Source of the DNA: Phaeovulum molybdatiresistens
GTDB lineage: Bacteria > Pseudomonadota > Alphaproteobacteria > Rhodobacterales > Rhodobacteraceae
NCBI RefSeq assembly: GCF_023544865.1
Contig: NZ_JAMJFX010000009.1
Location: forward strand, 1-64,000
Length of the DNA stretch: 64,000 bases
Direction of reading: 5' to 3'
The notes below the pieces were generated by a model. It did not search any database. It saw only the letters and a program-made list of their open reading frames with translations, and was not told the DNA's origin. A program made the translations under genes and the position numbers. Positions 51,451 through 61,131 of this stretch are shown piece by piece. Position 1 is the first letter of the stretch. Each line of letters opens with the position of its first letter.

Positions 51451-52203
51451 TCAGCCCCCCTGCCCGCGCGGCGCCACCGGCTCATCCCGGGCCAGGCGGC
51501 CATCGACAAAGACCACCAGCCGCCGGGCAAAGGCGGCCATGCCTTCCTCATGCGTGACCATGACGATGGTGATGCCCTCATCGCGGTTCAGCCGGGTCAG
51601 CAGGTCCATGATTTCGTGCGAGCGCTGGGTATCCAGGTTGCCCGTCGGCTCATCCGCCAGGATCAGCATCGGGTTGCCGACCAGCGCGCGGGCAATGGCC
51701 ACACGCTGCTGCTGGCCGCCCGACAATTGCGAGGGGTCATGCCCCTCACGCCCGCCAAGGCCCACCTTGTCCAGCGCGGCGCGCGCCTGGGCGGCGCGTT
51801 CGGCCCGGCCCAGCCCCTTGTAGATCAGCGGCAGTTCCACATTTTCCAGCGCCGAGGTGCGCGACAGCAGGTTGAAGCCCTGAAAGACGAAGCCCAGATA
51901 TTCGCGCCGCAGCACCGCACGCTGATCGCGGCTGAGCCCGGCCACCTCGACCCCGTTGAACAGGTATTGCCCCGAACTTGGCCGGTCGAGGCAACCGATA
52001 ATGTTCATCGCCGTCGACTTGCCCGACCCGGACGGGCCCATGATGGCGACAAATTCGCCCTGCCGGATCGTCAGATCGACACCATCGACCGCGCGCACCT
52101 CAGCCTCGCCGGTGCCATACACCCGGGTGATGCCACGCAATTCGATCAGCGGCGGACCATCGGGTTGGGCGGGGGGTTGGGCATCGGGTTGGGCGGCGGC
52201 CAT
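51451..52203 (-). CDS. MacB-type ABC transporter ATP-binding protein
   Basis: This 250-residue ATPase of the MacB/LolD class has Walker A MGPSGSGKSTAMNIIG (about residue 54), signature LSGGQQQRVAIARALV, and Walker B MLILADEPTGNLDTQRS. The Q-loop is FVFQGFNLLSRTSALENVE. It lies between the MacA-like gene (1 bp gap) and the permease, so the three form one tripartite export unit. The first 20 residues are Pro/Gln-rich and may not be structured. Confidence 0.93.
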   Translation of the reverse strand: MAAAQPDAQPPAQPDGPPLIELRGITRVYGTGEAEVRAVDGVDLTIRQGEFVAIMGPSGSGKSTAMNIIGCLDRPSSGQYLFNGVEVAGLSRDQRAVLRREYLGFVFQGFNLLSRTSALENVELPLIYKGLGRAERAAQARAALDKVGLGGREGHDPSQLSGGQQQRVAIARALVGNPMLILADEPTGNLDTQRSHEIMDLLTRLNRDEGITIVMVTHEEGMAAFARRLVVFVDGRLARDEPVAPRGQGG

Positions 52204-52204
52204 G

Positions 52205-53452
52205 CTACGGCGCCCCGGTCTGATCGGTGATCACCGCCTCGCCCGCGGCCAGATCGCCGGCAAGGATCGCCGTGTGACGCCCGTCGCTGTCACCCGGCGT
52301 CACCGCCACCTCGACCGCCGCGCCATCGCGCAGCGCCCAGACCGACCGCGCGGCCCCGTCACCCGCCGCCCCATTGCCGCGCGGGCGGGCGGGCATGATC
52401 ATCCCGATCAGCCCCGATCCCGTGGCGCGTTCGGTTTCCACCACCTGCGGCGGGGCAAAGCGCAGCGCGGCATTGGGCACAAGCAGCGCATCGTCGACCT
52501 GGGAAACCGTGATCGTGGCGGTGGCCGTCATGCCGGGGCGCAGCGCCAGATCGGCGTTGTCCACCGACAGAACGCCTTTGTAGGTCACCACCCCATCGGT
52601 GGTTTCGGGGGCAAAGCGCAACTGCACCAGTTCGGCGGCAAAGGCCCGGCCCGGATAGGCATCCACGGTGAACTGCGCCGGATTTCCCACCGCGACACGG
52701 CCGATGTCGGCCTCATCAATATCAACGCGCAGTTCCATCCGGGCCAGATCCTCGGCCAGGGTGAACAGCGTCGGCGCCTGCAGCGTGGCGGCAACGATCT
52801 GGCCCGCCTCGGCGGCGCGGTCCAGCACGATCCCGGCGATGGGCGATCGGATCACGGCATTGTCCAGATCGGCCCGGCGCAGCGTCAGATTGGCCTCGGC
52901 CAGGGTCAGATCGGCCCGCGCCATGTCCAGCGCCGCGCGCGCGCGATCAAAGGCGGCCTGCTTGGCCACGAATTCGCGATGCGTGCCGACGCCGCGTTCA
53001 TCCAGCTGGCGCTGCGAGTCATAGTTTACCTGCGCCTCGGTCAGGCTGGCCTCGGCCTGGGCGACCTGGGCGCGCGATGCGGCCAGCGCGGCCTCGGCAT
53101 TGGTCAGCTGGGCGCGCAGCTTGGTGTCATCCAGCCGCGCCAGCACCTGCCCCACCGCGACGCGGTCGTTGTAATCCACCTCGACCGTGGCCAGCGTGCC
53201 CGACAGTTCCGAGGATACCGCAACCTCGGTCGTGGGCTGCACCGTGCCGGTCGCGGTCACGGTCACCACCAGCGGGCCGCGGGTGACAGGCTCGGTCAGA
53301 TAGCTGACCGATGCCCCCTGCCGCGCCGATTGCAGCCAGACGGCACCGCCCAGCGCCAGCACCAGAAGCCCGGAAGCCCAAAGCCACCAGGGCCTGCGCC
53401 GCGCGCCTGCGGCGGCAAGGGTGCGGGCGATGTCGTCGCGCGACTGGCTCAT
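52205..53452 (-). CDS. MacA/HlyD-type periplasmic adaptor protein
   Basis: This 415-residue membrane fusion protein has an N-terminal anchor (about residues 24-43, WWLWASGLLVLALGGAVWLQ), a biotinyl-lipoyl half (VTVTATGTVQPTTEVAVSSE), and a long alpha-hairpin around 105-190 rich in Ala, Gln and Arg. The second lipoyl half contains NAVIRSPIAGIVLDRAAEAG, and barrel domains follow. It bridges the inner-membrane ABC unit to an outer-membrane channel. ATG 53452 follows AAGGAC; an upstream frame to 53581 lacks support. No outer-membrane channel gene is adjacent. Confidence 0.92.
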   Translation of the reverse strand: MSQSRDDIARTLAAAGARRRPWWLWASGLLVLALGGAVWLQSARQGASVSYLTEPVTRGPLVVTVTATGTVQPTTEVAVSSELSGTLATVEVDYNDRVAVGQVLARLDDTKLRAQLTNAEAALAASRAQVAQAEASLTEAQVNYDSQRQLDERGVGTHREFVAKQAAFDRARAALDMARADLTLAEANLTLRRADLDNAVIRSPIAGIVLDRAAEAGQIVAATLQAPTLFTLAEDLARMELRVDIDEADIGRVAVGNPAQFTVDAYPGRAFAAELVQLRFAPETTDGVVTYKGVLSVDNADLALRPGMTATATITVSQVDDALLVPNAALRFAPPQVVETERATGSGLIGMIMPARPRGNGAAGDGAARSVWALRDGAAVEVAVTPGDSDGRHTAILAGDLAAGEAVITDQTGAP

Positions 53453-53608
53453 GGGAACGTCCTTTCGGGCCCGGCTGTCAGGGCAGGCCAAAAAGATCAG
53501 AGCCGTCCGCCCATGTCCAGTGCCAGCACATGGGCCAACACTGGGCGGGGCCGCCTTGCGGACCGCTGCGGGGCCGGGCAAATTGCCACAGCCACGCTGC
53601 AGACAGGG

Positions 53609-54079
53609 TCAGTCCTTGCGCGGGCGGCGCAGGGCCAGTGCCAGATCAAGGCCGATCAGAAACGCCCCCAGCAGCGCCGGAACCGGCCCCTGATCGCGCA
53701 TGGTGTCGCGCGCTGTCCCGCCGAAGGCCGCATTGAGACCGGCCTGAAACCCCGCCTCGGCCCCGGCTGCGGCGCCAGCGGTGGCGCCTGTCGTCGCGGC
53801 AACGGCGGGGGCAACGGGCGCCGGCACGGGCCGGGGCCGCGCCAAGGCCAGTAGCACCAGCCCCAGCCCGCCATAGGCCAGCCCCAGGACCAGCGCCACC
53901 TGCACCGGCGCCATCACCGCGCGCAGCGCAAACCAGGCCGAGGCGGTCAGAAAGCCCAGGCCAACCAGCACCATCCCTCCGCCCAGCGCGCCCAGCGCCA
54001 GCCGCCGTCCCAAAGCGGCGGCCCGGGCGGCGGCCTGCGCGCGCAGCCCGCCCGCCATGCCGCGGATCACGGCCAGCAT
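53609..54079 (-). CDS. Membrane protein of the phage-holin-like DUF1469 family
   Basis: This 156-residue protein has two hydrophobic hairpins (about 30-75: LALGALGGGMVLVGLGFLTA and VMAPVQVALVLGLAYGGLGL), an Ala/Pro-rich stretch, and a C-terminal weakly hydrophobic segment. I recognise it as similar to the DUF1469 (Phage_holin_3_6) proteins that occur beside DUF883/YqjD genes, as here. Despite the name there is no sign of a prophage. It starts 3 bp after the DUF883 gene stop. Confidence 0.7.
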   Translation of the reverse strand: MLAVIRGMAGGLRAQAAARAAALGRRLALGALGGGMVLVGLGFLTASAWFALRAVMAPVQVALVLGLAYGGLGLVLLALARPRPVPAPVAPAVAATTGATAGAAAGAEAGFQAGLNAAFGGTARDTMRDQGPVPALLGAFLIGLDLALALRRPRKD

Positions 54080-54082
54080 CGG

Positions 54083-54454
54083 TTATTTCCGCGCCAGCAG
54101 CAGGCCCGCCAGAAAGCCAAGGCCCGCCGCAATGCCCATCGCAGTCGCGGGCTGGCGGCGCACCATGTCATTGCATTCGGCATAGGCATCGGTCGCGCGC
54201 TGGGCCAGATCCTCGGCGCGCTGTTCGCCCGCCGCATAGAGCCGTGAGGCATTGTCGCGCAGGCTGTCGGCCACGGCCTCGCCGCGGTGGCGGCCCAGAT
54301 CGGCCAGCGTCCCGGCAATGCGCGCCATATCCTCGCGCAGGCGATCCAGTTCCTGGCGCAGATCCTCGGCCGAGGGTTCGGTGATCTTGTCCTTCACCTC
54401 ACGCGCGGCGGCCTTGGCGGTATCGGACATCGAGGCGGTGGTCTGGGCACTCAT
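54083..54454 (-). CDS. DUF883/YqjD-ElaB-like membrane-anchored protein
   Basis: This protein of about 123 residues has a long amphipathic helix (about 25-95, EDLRQELDRLREDMARIAGT) and a C-terminal transmembrane anchor (ATAMGIAAGLGFLAGLLLAR). YqjD and ElaB in E. coli tether ribosomes to the inner membrane in stationary phase. Three tandem ATGs (54460, 54457, 54454) follow GGGAG; the third has the best spacing. It is first in a two-gene unit with the DUF1469 protein. Confidence 0.83.
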   Translation of the reverse strand: MSAQTTASMSDTAKAAAREVKDKITEPSAEDLRQELDRLREDMARIAGTLADLGRHRGEAVADSLRDNASRLYAAGEQRAEDLAQRATDAYAECNDMVRRQPATAMGIAAGLGFLAGLLLARK

Positions 54455-54530
54455 CATCATCTCCCTTGTGATGGTCGATTACAGCGGTGGTGCGGGGCAA
54501 CCCCGCGCCGGTGACATCCCCATAACGCAG

Positions 54531-54560
54531 CCGCCGCGCCGGGGGTTCCCGACGCGGCGG
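54531..54560 (-). terminator. Hairpin downstream of tex
   Basis: CCGCCGCGCCGGG (54531-54543) and CCCGACGCGGCGG (54548-54560) form a 13-bp stem with one mismatch and loop GGTT, 42 bases past the tex stop on the minus strand. No T run follows, so termination would have to be structure-based or Rho-assisted. Confidence 0.6.
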
Positions 54561-54601
54561 CGGTTTGGGGGCAACCCCGGCAGCGGGGCCCGGTCCGGCG
54601 T

Positions 54602-56911
54602 TCAGCGTTTGCGCATCGCATCCAGCAGCGCCGCGCCCAGCGCGCCGGGGCCCGCATCGCCCTTGGGCGGGGCGGCCTGCGCCTTGCCCCCGCGCGGGCC
54701 CTTGGCGGGCGCCCGGGCGGGATCGGGGCGGGCAGCTTCGTCACGACCGCCGCCGTCCTTGCGCATGCTCAGCCCGATGCGCTTGCGGGGGATGTCGACC
54801 TCGACCACGCGGACCTTGACCACATCGCCCGCCTTCACCACCTCATGCGGGTCTTTGACGAAGCGGTCGGCCAGCTGGCTGACATGGACCAGCCCGTCCT
54901 GATGCACGCCGATATCGACGAAGGCACCGAAGGCCGCGACATTGGTGATTGTGCCTTCCAGCACCAGGCCGGGGCGCAGATCCTTGATATCCTCGACCCC
55001 CTCGGCAAAGGTCGCGGTGACAAAGCTGGGGCGGGGATCGCGGCCCGGTTTTTCCAGTTCCGCCAGAATGTCGCGCACCGTGGGCAGGCCAAAGCTGTCG
55101 TCCACGAAATCTTCGGCCCGCAGCCGGCGCAGGGCGGCGGTATCGCCCATCAGCGCGCGGATGTCGCGCCCGCAGGCCTTCACGATGCGCCGCGCCACGC
55201 CATAAGCCTCGGGGTGGACGGCCGAGGCATCCAGCGGTTCCGCCCCGTCGCGGATGCGCAGGAAGCCCGCGCATTGTTCAAAGGCGCGCGGCCCAAGGCG
55301 GGCGACCTTCAACAGATCCTTGCGGCTGGAAAACGCCCCGTTCGCATCGCGATGCGCCACGATCGCCTCGGCCAGCGACGGCCCAAGGCCCGAGACATGC
55401 GCCAGAAGCGGCGCGGACGCCGTGTTCAGATCGACCCCGACGGCGTTCACCGCATCCTCAACCACCGCCTCCAGCGAGCGGCCAAGGCGGTGCTGGTCCA
55501 CGTCATGCTGATACTGGCCGACGCCGATGGATTTGGGCTCGATCTTGACCAGTTCGGCCAGCGGATCCTGCAGCCGCCGCGCGATCGACACCGCGCCGCG
55601 CAGGCTGACGTCCAGATCGGGGAATTCCCGCGCCGCCAGTTCGGATGCCGAATAGACCGAAGCCCCCGCCTCGGACACCACGACCTTGGTGGGTTTCCTG
55701 GTGCCGGGCAGCTTTTTCAGAAGGTCCGCCACCAGACGTTCGGTTTCGCGGCTGGCGGTGCCGTTGCCGATGGCGATCAGCTCGACCCCGTGTCTCACGA
55801 TCAGGCTGGCCAGCGCGGCTTCGGCCCCGCGCAGGTCGTTTTTCGGCTGGAACGGATAGACCGTGGCGGTGTCGATCAGCTTGCCGGTGGCATCGACCAC
55901 CGCCACCTTGACCCCGGTGCGGATGCCGGGGTCCAGCCCCATCGTCGCCTTCGCCCCCGCCGGTGCGGCCAGAAGCAAGTCCTTGAGGTTGCGGGCAAAG
56001 ACCCGGATCGCCTCGTCTTGGGCGCGGGCGCGCAGATCGGCCATCAGGTCCAGCATCATCGACAAGCTCAGCTTGACCCGCCAGGTCCAGCCCGCCACCT
56101 GCCGCAGCCAGCGATCGCCCGCACCATCGCTGCGCACCTCCAGCGCGGCGGCGACCATGGCTTCGGCGCGCGCCGCGCCCTCATCGCCATCGGGGCCGAT
56201 GTCCAGCGTCAGCACGCCCTCGTTCGCCGCCCGCATCATCGCCAGCGCGCGGTGACTGGGCACATCGGCCCATTTTTCCCGATGCGCGAAATAGTCGGAA
56301 AACTTCGCGCCCTTGTCTTCCTGCCCGGCGATGACCTTGGCGACCAGCCAACCGTCGCGCTGCAGGAAGGCGCGCAGATCGCCTAGAAGGGTCGCGTTTT
56401 CCGCCAGCCCCTCGGCGATGATGTCGCGCGCGCCGTTCAGCGCGTCTTTCACATCCGGAACCGCCTCGGACAGATATCCCGCCGCCAGCGCCTGCGGATC
56501 GGCGGCGCGGTCGGCCAGGATCGCCTCGGCCAGCGGGCCAAGGCCGTTTTCGCGCGCGATCGTGGCCTTGGTGCGGCGCTTGGGCTTGTAGGGCAGGTAA
56601 ATATCCTCAAGCTCGGCCTTCGTCGTCGCGCCCGCGATCGCGCGTTCCAGATCGGGGGTCAGCTTGTCCTGGCCCTTGATCGTGTCCAGGATCGTGGCGC
56701 GGCGCGCCTCCATCTCGCGCAGATAGGCCAGCCGGTCGGCCAGCGTGCGCAGCTGCGAATCGTCCAGCCCCCCCGTCACCTCTTTGCGGTAGCGCGCGAC
56801 GAAGGGCACGGTGGCGCCCCCGTCAAGCAGCGCGGCGGCCGCGGTCACCTGTTCGGGGCGGGCGCCGATATCCTGGGCGATGGTCCTTGCGATGCGTGCT
56901 GCGGTATTCAC
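54602..56911 (-). CDS. tex: Tex family RNA-binding transcription accessory protein
   Basis: This protein of about 769 residues has the full Tex plan: N-terminal helical domain with [20 protein letters not shown], a YqgF-like RNase H fold ([20 protein letters not shown], about residue 325), helix-hairpin-helix motifs ([20 protein letters not shown]), and an S1 domain near 640-715 ([20 protein letters not shown]). The tail is Lys/Pro/Gly-rich. Tex binds RNA and affects transcription and toxin gene expression in several bacteria. No ATG fits near the family N-terminus; GTG 56911 ([17 protein letters not shown]) is used, with a weak ribosome binding site. Confidence 0.93.
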   Translation of the reverse strand: MNTAARIARTIAQDIGARPEQVTAAAALLDGGATVPFVARYRKEVTGGLDDSQLRTLADRLAYLREMEARRATILDTIKGQDKLTPDLERAIAGATTKAELEDIYLPYKPKRRTKATIARENGLGPLAEAILADRAADPQALAAGYLSEAVPDVKDALNGARDIIAEGLAENATLLGDLRAFLQRDGWLVAKVIAGQEDKGAKFSDYFAHREKWADVPSHRALAMMRAANEGVLTLDIGPDGDEGAARAEAMVAAALEVRSDGAGDRWLRQVAGWTWRVKLSLSMMLDLMADLRARAQDEAIRVFARNLKDLLLAAPAGAKATMGLDPGIRTGVKVAVVDATGKLIDTATVYPFQPKNDLRGAEAALASLIVRHGVELIAIGNGTASRETERLVADLLKKLPGTRKPTKVVVSEAGASVYSASELAAREFPDLDVSLRGAVSIARRLQDPLAELVKIEPKSIGVGQYQHDVDQHRLGRSLEAVVEDAVNAVGVDLNTASAPLLAHVSGLGPSLAEAIVAHRDANGAFSSRKDLLKVARLGPRAFEQCAGFLRIRDGAEPLDASAVHPEAYGVARRIVKACGRDIRALMGDTAALRRLRAEDFVDDSFGLPTVRDILAELEKPGRDPRPSFVTATFAEGVEDIKDLRPGLVLEGTITNVAAFGAFVDIGVHQDGLVHVSQLADRFVKDPHEVVKAGDVVKVRVVEVDIPRKRIGLSMRKDGGGRDEAARPDPARAPAKGPRGGKAQAAPPKGDAGPGALGAALLDAMRKR

Positions 56912-56988
56912 GTCTGGCCGTCCGATCTGCTGCTGTTGGGGAGGTCCTTCTAGCGCCCCGGCCCGCCCGCGCCAAGACGGCGCGGTGC

Positions 56989-57711
56989 CTAACGCTGGTC
57001 TTGCGTCAGCAGATAGCAGGAAGCCGCCGGGTCGAACCCGGTGACCCGCAAGCCGCGCGCAAAGGCATCCCGCATCGCCGCGCGCAGGTCCAGCCGCGTG
57101 GCCAGCGCTGCGGTCGGATCGGCGGCGATCAGCGCGTCCAGATCGGGCGGGATCGGCAGGCGCAGGTCCACGGGGGACGAAGGCACCGGCGCCCGCGCCG
57201 CCCGCGCGACGACGCCGGGCGCGGCCAGATCCCATTCCGCCAGCACCCGATCCGAGGGCAGGCCCGCGTTGATCCCTTCCATCGGGCCGTAATAATCGAC
57301 CAGATAGGTGCCCGCCGTGGCCCCCAGCGCGGCGATGTTCAGACGCGCGTTGATCGCGCGCATCGGATCATAGGTCCATCGGACCGTGTGAATGCCACGC
57401 GCCAGGCACCAGTCGCGCTGATACCATTTCAGCCGCGCCCCAAGTCCCAGCCCCCGCGCATCGCCATGCACCGCCAGCCGGTGCGAATGCTGCACCCCCG
57501 CCGTGGCGGTGGGAAAGCCGAAGACGAACCCCAGCAGCTGCCCGCCCCGGAAGGCGCCAGCCACCAGCCCGCCTTCATGCTGGATCGCCAGCAGGATGTC
57601 GGAATTGTCAGGCAGGTCGGCCGCGCCCCAGACCTGCAGCTGCAGCGCCTCGGCGGCCTTCATCTCGGCCACGCCCTCAAGGTCGCGGATCACCACGCCC
57701 TCGGCGGTCAT
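56989..57711 (-). CDS. GNAT-family acyltransferase paired with N-acylamino acid racemase (COG3375-like)
   Basis: This 240-residue protein has an acetyl-CoA-type binding region [20 protein letters not shown] (about residue 75-95) and, further on, [21 protein letters not shown] recognise the COG3375-like group that is found next to N-succinylamino acid racemases. In Geobacillus such a pair was proposed to succinylate D-amino acids, epimerise them and release L-amino acids. The gene overlaps the racemase gene by 4 bp, which strengthens that link. The acyl donor is not shown by the sequence. Confidence 0.82.
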   Translation of the reverse strand: MTAEGVVIRDLEGVAEMKAAEALQLQVWGAADLPDNSDILLAIQHEGGLVAGAFRGGQLLGFVFGFPTATAGVQHSHRLAVHGDARGLGLGARLKWYQRDWCLARGIHTVRWTYDPMRAINARLNIAALGATAGTYLVDYYGPMEGINAGLPSDRVLAEWDLAAPGVVARAARAPVPSSPVDLRLPIPPDLDALIAADPTAALATRLDLRAAMRDAFARGLRVTGFDPAASCYLLTQDQR

Positions 57712-58832
57712 CGGATCACCTCGGTCCGCCGGGTGACGCTGTCCAGAAAGGGCCGGTCCAGCGTGACGCCGATGCCGGGGCAGTGCCCGGGCACGGGCAT
57801 CAGGCCATCGGTGGCCTCCAGCGACTGCTGGATGATGTCGCGCTTGAAATAGCGGCTGGCCGAGGAGGTATCGCCCGGTTTGGTGAAATTGGGCAGGGTG
57901 GCCAGGTGGATGTTATGCGCCCGCCCCACCCCGCTTTCCAGCATGCCGCCGCACCAGACCGGCGCGCCGAAGGCCTGGGCTACATCATGGATCGCGCGCG
58001 CCGCGGCAAAGCCGCCGACACGGCCCACCTTGATGTTGATGACCCGCGCCGCCCCTGCGACCAGCGCCTTGCGCGCATCGACCGCCGACCGGATGCTTTC
58101 ATCCAGGCAGATCGCAGTGCGGATCGCGGCCTGCACCTGGGCGTGATCGTGGATATCGTCAAAGGCCAGCGGCTGTTCGATGTAATCCAGGGCGAAATCA
58201 TCCATCGCCCGCAGCACCGGCAGATCGACCAGGCCGTAATCGGTATTGGCATCGACCGTCAGCTTGATATCGGGAAATTCCTTGCGCACGGCGGCAAGCA
58301 GGGTCAGGTCATGGCCCTGGCGGATCTTCAGCTTGGTGCGCCGATAGCCCGCCGCCTGCGCCGAAGACACGCGTTCCAGCGTGCGCGCGATGGGCGCGAT
58401 GCCCAGGCTGACGCCCACCTCGACCGCATCGCGCACCCCGCCCAGCGCCGCGGCCAGCGGCAGGCCCAGCGCCTTGGACCACAGATCCCAGACCGCCATT
58501 TCCACCACCGCCTTGGACATCCGGTGGCCGCGCCAAGGATCCAGGATCGCCAGCAGATCGGCCGGGCTGGCAAAGCGCTGGCCGACGATGCGCGGCAGGA
58601 TGATGTCTTGCAAAAAGGCCATCGCGCCGGGGATGGTTTCTTCCAGATAGTCAGGCGCGGGGTCCATCACCGCCTCGGCCAGCCCTTCCAGCCCCTCGGC
58701 CTTCAGGATCAGCAGGGCAAAGACCTTGTCGGTCATCGTGCCGGTGGAAATCACGAAGGGGGTCAGCAGCGGCAGCGACACGATGCGCAATTCTGCCGCC
58801 TCGATGCGGATGCCGGGGAAGGTCTGGGGCAT
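57708..58832 (-). CDS. N-acylamino acid racemase / o-succinylbenzoate synthase-like (enolase superfamily)
   Basis: This 374-residue enolase-superfamily enzyme has catalytic Lys residues in RRTKLKIRQGHD (about 165) and INIKVGRVGG (about 270). Metal ligands are in LTVDANTDYG, DYIEQPLAFDD and CLDESIRS. This subgroup includes menaquinone OSBS and N-succinylamino acid racemase. No menaquinone genes are near, and these bacteria use ubiquinone, so racemase activity is the better guess. It is coupled to a GNAT gene downstream and follows an amino acid importer 20 bp upstream. Confidence 0.85.
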   Translation of the reverse strand: MPQTFPGIRIEAAELRIVSLPLLTPFVISTGTMTDKVFALLILKAEGLEGLAEAVMDPAPDYLEETIPGAMAFLQDIILPRIVGQRFASPADLLAILDPWRGHRMSKAVVEMAVWDLWSKALGLPLAAALGGVRDAVEVGVSLGIAPIARTLERVSSAQAAGYRRTKLKIRQGHDLTLLAAVRKEFPDIKLTVDANTDYGLVDLPVLRAMDDFALDYIEQPLAFDDIHDHAQVQAAIRTAICLDESIRSAVDARKALVAGAARVINIKVGRVGGFAAARAIHDVAQAFGAPVWCGGMLESGVGRAHNIHLATLPNFTKPGDTSSASRYFKRDIIQQSLEATDGLMPVPGHCPGIGVTLDRPFLDSVTRRTEVIR

Positions 58833-58852
58833 GATGGGTCTTTCGTCTGGGG

Positions 58853-59638
58853 TCAGCGGATCTTGGCGATGAAGCGGCGGAAGGCGTCGCTTTGGGGGTC
58901 GGTGAACATCTGCTCGGGCGGGCCCTGTTCGGCCACGCGGCCTTCGTGCAAAAAGACCACCCTAGTCGAAACCTCGCGCGCGAAGGCCATTTCATGGGTG
59001 ACCACGATCATCGTGCGCCCTTCTTCGGCCAGCGATTGCATGACCTTCAGCACCTCGCCCACCAGTTCGGGGTCCAGCGCCGAGGTCGGTTCGTCAAACA
59101 GGATCGCATCGGGTTCCATCGCCAGCGCGCGGGCGATCGCCACGCGCTGCTGCTGGCCGCCCGACAGTTGCGCGGGATACATCTGCATCCGTTCGCCCAG
59201 CCCCACGCGCAGCAAAAGCGCCTCGGCCTTGTCGCGCGCCTCCGCGCGGGGCAGGCGCTTGACCAGCACCGGGCCTTCCATGACGTTTTCCAGAACGGTG
59301 CGGTGCGACCACAGGTTGAACTGCTGAAACACCATCCCAAGCCGGGTGCGCAGCCGTTCCACCTGGCGGGGATCTTGCGGGCGGCCGTTGCGCACCACGA
59401 TTTCCTGCCCATGCACCGTGACCCTGCCCGAGCTGGGCGTTTCCAGAAAGTTCAGGCAGCGCAGAAAGGTCGATTTGCCCGACCCCGAGGCGCCGAGGAT
59501 CGAGATCACATCATGGTTGCGCGCCTGTAGCGAGACGCCTTTGAGCACCTCGATCTGGCCAAAGGATTTGCGGATATCATCGGCCTGCACGATGATTTCG
59601 GGCGCGGCGCCGGTCGGGGAAACGATCGGGGGGGTCAT
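58853..59638 (-). CDS. Polar amino acid ABC transporter ATP-binding protein
   Basis: This 261-residue ATPase of the GlnQ/HisP group has Walker A LGASGSGKSTFLRCLNFLE (about residue 42), signature LSGGQQQRVAIARALAM, Walker B ILFDEPTSALDPELVGE and H-loop VVTHEMAFAREVSTRVVF. It contains the HisP-like insert TVHGQEIVVRNGRPQDPRQV. It drives the two permeases encoded upstream, whose last gene overlaps it by 4 bp. The load is probably an amino acid handled by the racemase encoded next. Confidence 0.94.
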   Translation of the reverse strand: MTPPIVSPTGAAPEIIVQADDIRKSFGQIEVLKGVSLQARNHDVISILGASGSGKSTFLRCLNFLETPSSGRVTVHGQEIVVRNGRPQDPRQVERLRTRLGMVFQQFNLWSHRTVLENVMEGPVLVKRLPRAEARDKAEALLLRVGLGERMQMYPAQLSGGQQQRVAIARALAMEPDAILFDEPTSALDPELVGEVLKVMQSLAEEGRTMIVVTHEMAFAREVSTRVVFLHEGRVAEQGPPEQMFTDPQSDAFRRFIAKIR

Positions 59639-60342
59639 GGATGGGCTCCTTTCGCGCGGGCCGCCAGATGGCGCGACAGCCGCCGTTCGGCGATGCGCCA
59701 GATCACGACAAAGGCCGCGGTGATCGCCAGATAGATCAGCGCCGCCCAGAGGTAGACGGAAAAATCGAAGCTGCGGGAAAACACCTGCCGGGTGCGCCCC
59801 ATCAGCTCAAAGACCGTCACCACCGAGGCCAGCGCCGAGGCTTTCATCAGCAAGATCGCCTCATTGCCCAGCGCCGGCCAGGCGATGCGATAGGCATGGG
59901 GAAAGATCACCCGGCGCAGCAGCAGCGCCCGGCCCATGCCGATGGCGCGCGCGGCCTCGATCTCGCCGCGGGGCACGCCCTGAATGCCGCCGCGCAGGAT
60001 TTCGGTCTGATAGGCGGTGGAATTGGCCGCAAAGACCAGAAGCGCGCAGTTGAACGGGTCGCGGAAAAAGCCCCACAGGCCAAGCGAGGTCAGCTCGGCC
60101 CGGAACTGCCCCGCGCCGTAATAGACCAAAAACAGCTGCGCCAGGATCGGCGTGCCGCGGATGAATGAGATGTAAAGCCGCAAGGGCGCCTGTGCCAGCG
60201 GGTGCCCATAGGCGCGCCACAGCGCAAGCCAGGGCGACACCGCCGCCGCGATCAGCGCGCCCAGCCCGGTCAGCTGCAGCGTCATCAACGCGCCGTCCCA
60301 AAGGCGCGGGCCATTGTCCAGCAGGATGGCGATCGGGTTCAT
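59635..60342 (-). CDS. Polar amino acid ABC transporter permease (HisM-like)
   Basis: This 235-residue inner-membrane protein has about five helices. The EAA loop is REIEAARAIGMGRALLLRRV (about 145-165), preceded by the typical YISFIRGTPILAQLFLVYYG. ATG 60342 (MNPIAILLDNGPRLWDGALM) overlaps the other permease's stop by 4 bp. The pair forms a heterodimeric channel. Confidence 0.93.
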   Translation of the reverse strand: MNPIAILLDNGPRLWDGALMTLQLTGLGALIAAAVSPWLALWRAYGHPLAQAPLRLYISFIRGTPILAQLFLVYYGAGQFRAELTSLGLWGFFRDPFNCALLVFAANSTAYQTEILRGGIQGVPRGEIEAARAIGMGRALLLRRVIFPHAYRIAWPALGNEAILLMKASALASVVTVFELMGRTRQVFSRSFDFSVYLWAALIYLAITAAFVVIWRIAERRLSRHLAARAKGAHP

Positions 60343-61052
60343 GCGCCCAGCCCCCGCACGCCGCGATTGGCCCGCCGTTCCAGCCGCGCCAGCACGACTT
60401 CGGACATCAGGCACAGCGCCCAATAGATCAGGCAGGCGACCAGATAGAAGGTGAAGGGCTGCTTGGTCACCCCCACCGCCACCTTGGTCATGCGCATCAG
60501 ATCATCCAGCGCGATGATCGACACCAGCGCCGTGTCTTTCAGCAGGTTGATCCACAGATTGCCCAGGCCCGGCAGCGCAAAGCGCCAGATCTGCGGCAGT
60601 TTGATGCGCCAGAAGATCTGGCCCCGGCGCATGCCCACGGCCAGCCCCGCCTCGATCTGGCCGGGGTCAAGGGCGGCAAAGGCGCCGCGGATCACCTCGG
60701 CGGCGAAGGCGCCAAAGACCATGCCCAGCGCCACAACGCCCGCGGCAAAGGGGCTGAAATCGACCGGGCCCGCGCCCGGCGCAATCCAGCCCATCGCCGC
60801 GTTCAGCGCCAGCCCCGCCCCGTTATAGACGACGAACAGCGTCAGAATTTCAGGCAGGCCGCGCATCAGCGTGGTATAGCCCACCCCCAGCGCCCGCAGG
60901 GCGGGGTTGCGCGCCATCGAGGCGAAGGCAATCGCAAAGCCGATCCCAAGCCCCACCGGCAGCGTGACCAGCGCCAGCCGCACCGTCATGCCCAGACCGC
61001 GCAGGATTTCATCCCCCCAGCCGGCATCGCCATAGGCAAACAGATCCATCAT
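60339..61052 (-). CDS. Polar amino acid ABC transporter permease (HisQ-like)
   Basis: This 237-residue permease has TTLMRGLPEILTLFVVYNGA and an EAA loop PGQIEAGLAVGMRRGQIFWR. Tandem ATGs at 61052 and 61049 follow AAGGACAGGG; the longer form is listed. It is the first permease after the binding protein, 79 bp downstream, and is translationally coupled to the second. Confidence 0.93.
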   Translation of the reverse strand: MMDLFAYGDAGWGDEILRGLGMTVRLALVTLPVGLGIGFAIAFASMARNPALRALGVGYTTLMRGLPEILTLFVVYNGAGLALNAAMGWIAPGAGPVDFSPFAAGVVALGMVFGAFAAEVIRGAFAALDPGQIEAGLAVGMRRGQIFWRIKLPQIWRFALPGLGNLWINLLKDTALVSIIALDDLMRMTKVAVGVTKQPFTFYLVACLIYWALCLMSEVVLARLERRANRGVRGLGA

Positions 61053-61131
61053 CGCCCTGTCCTTCGCCGCAACGGGGCGCCAGGCCACCGCCCCCGGCCC
61101 ACGGGGGCGGCGGTCGCACCCGCAGGGGCGC

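Noticed and set aside
53609..54079. Possible prophage because of a holin-like protein
   Set aside because: The DUF1469 family carries a phage-holin label, but the gene pairs with a DUF883 protein as in ordinary chromosomes and no other phage gene is near.
54845..56386. 513-codon plus-strand open frame opposite tex
   Set aside because: Shadow of tex; the sense strand carries an unmistakable Tex protein.
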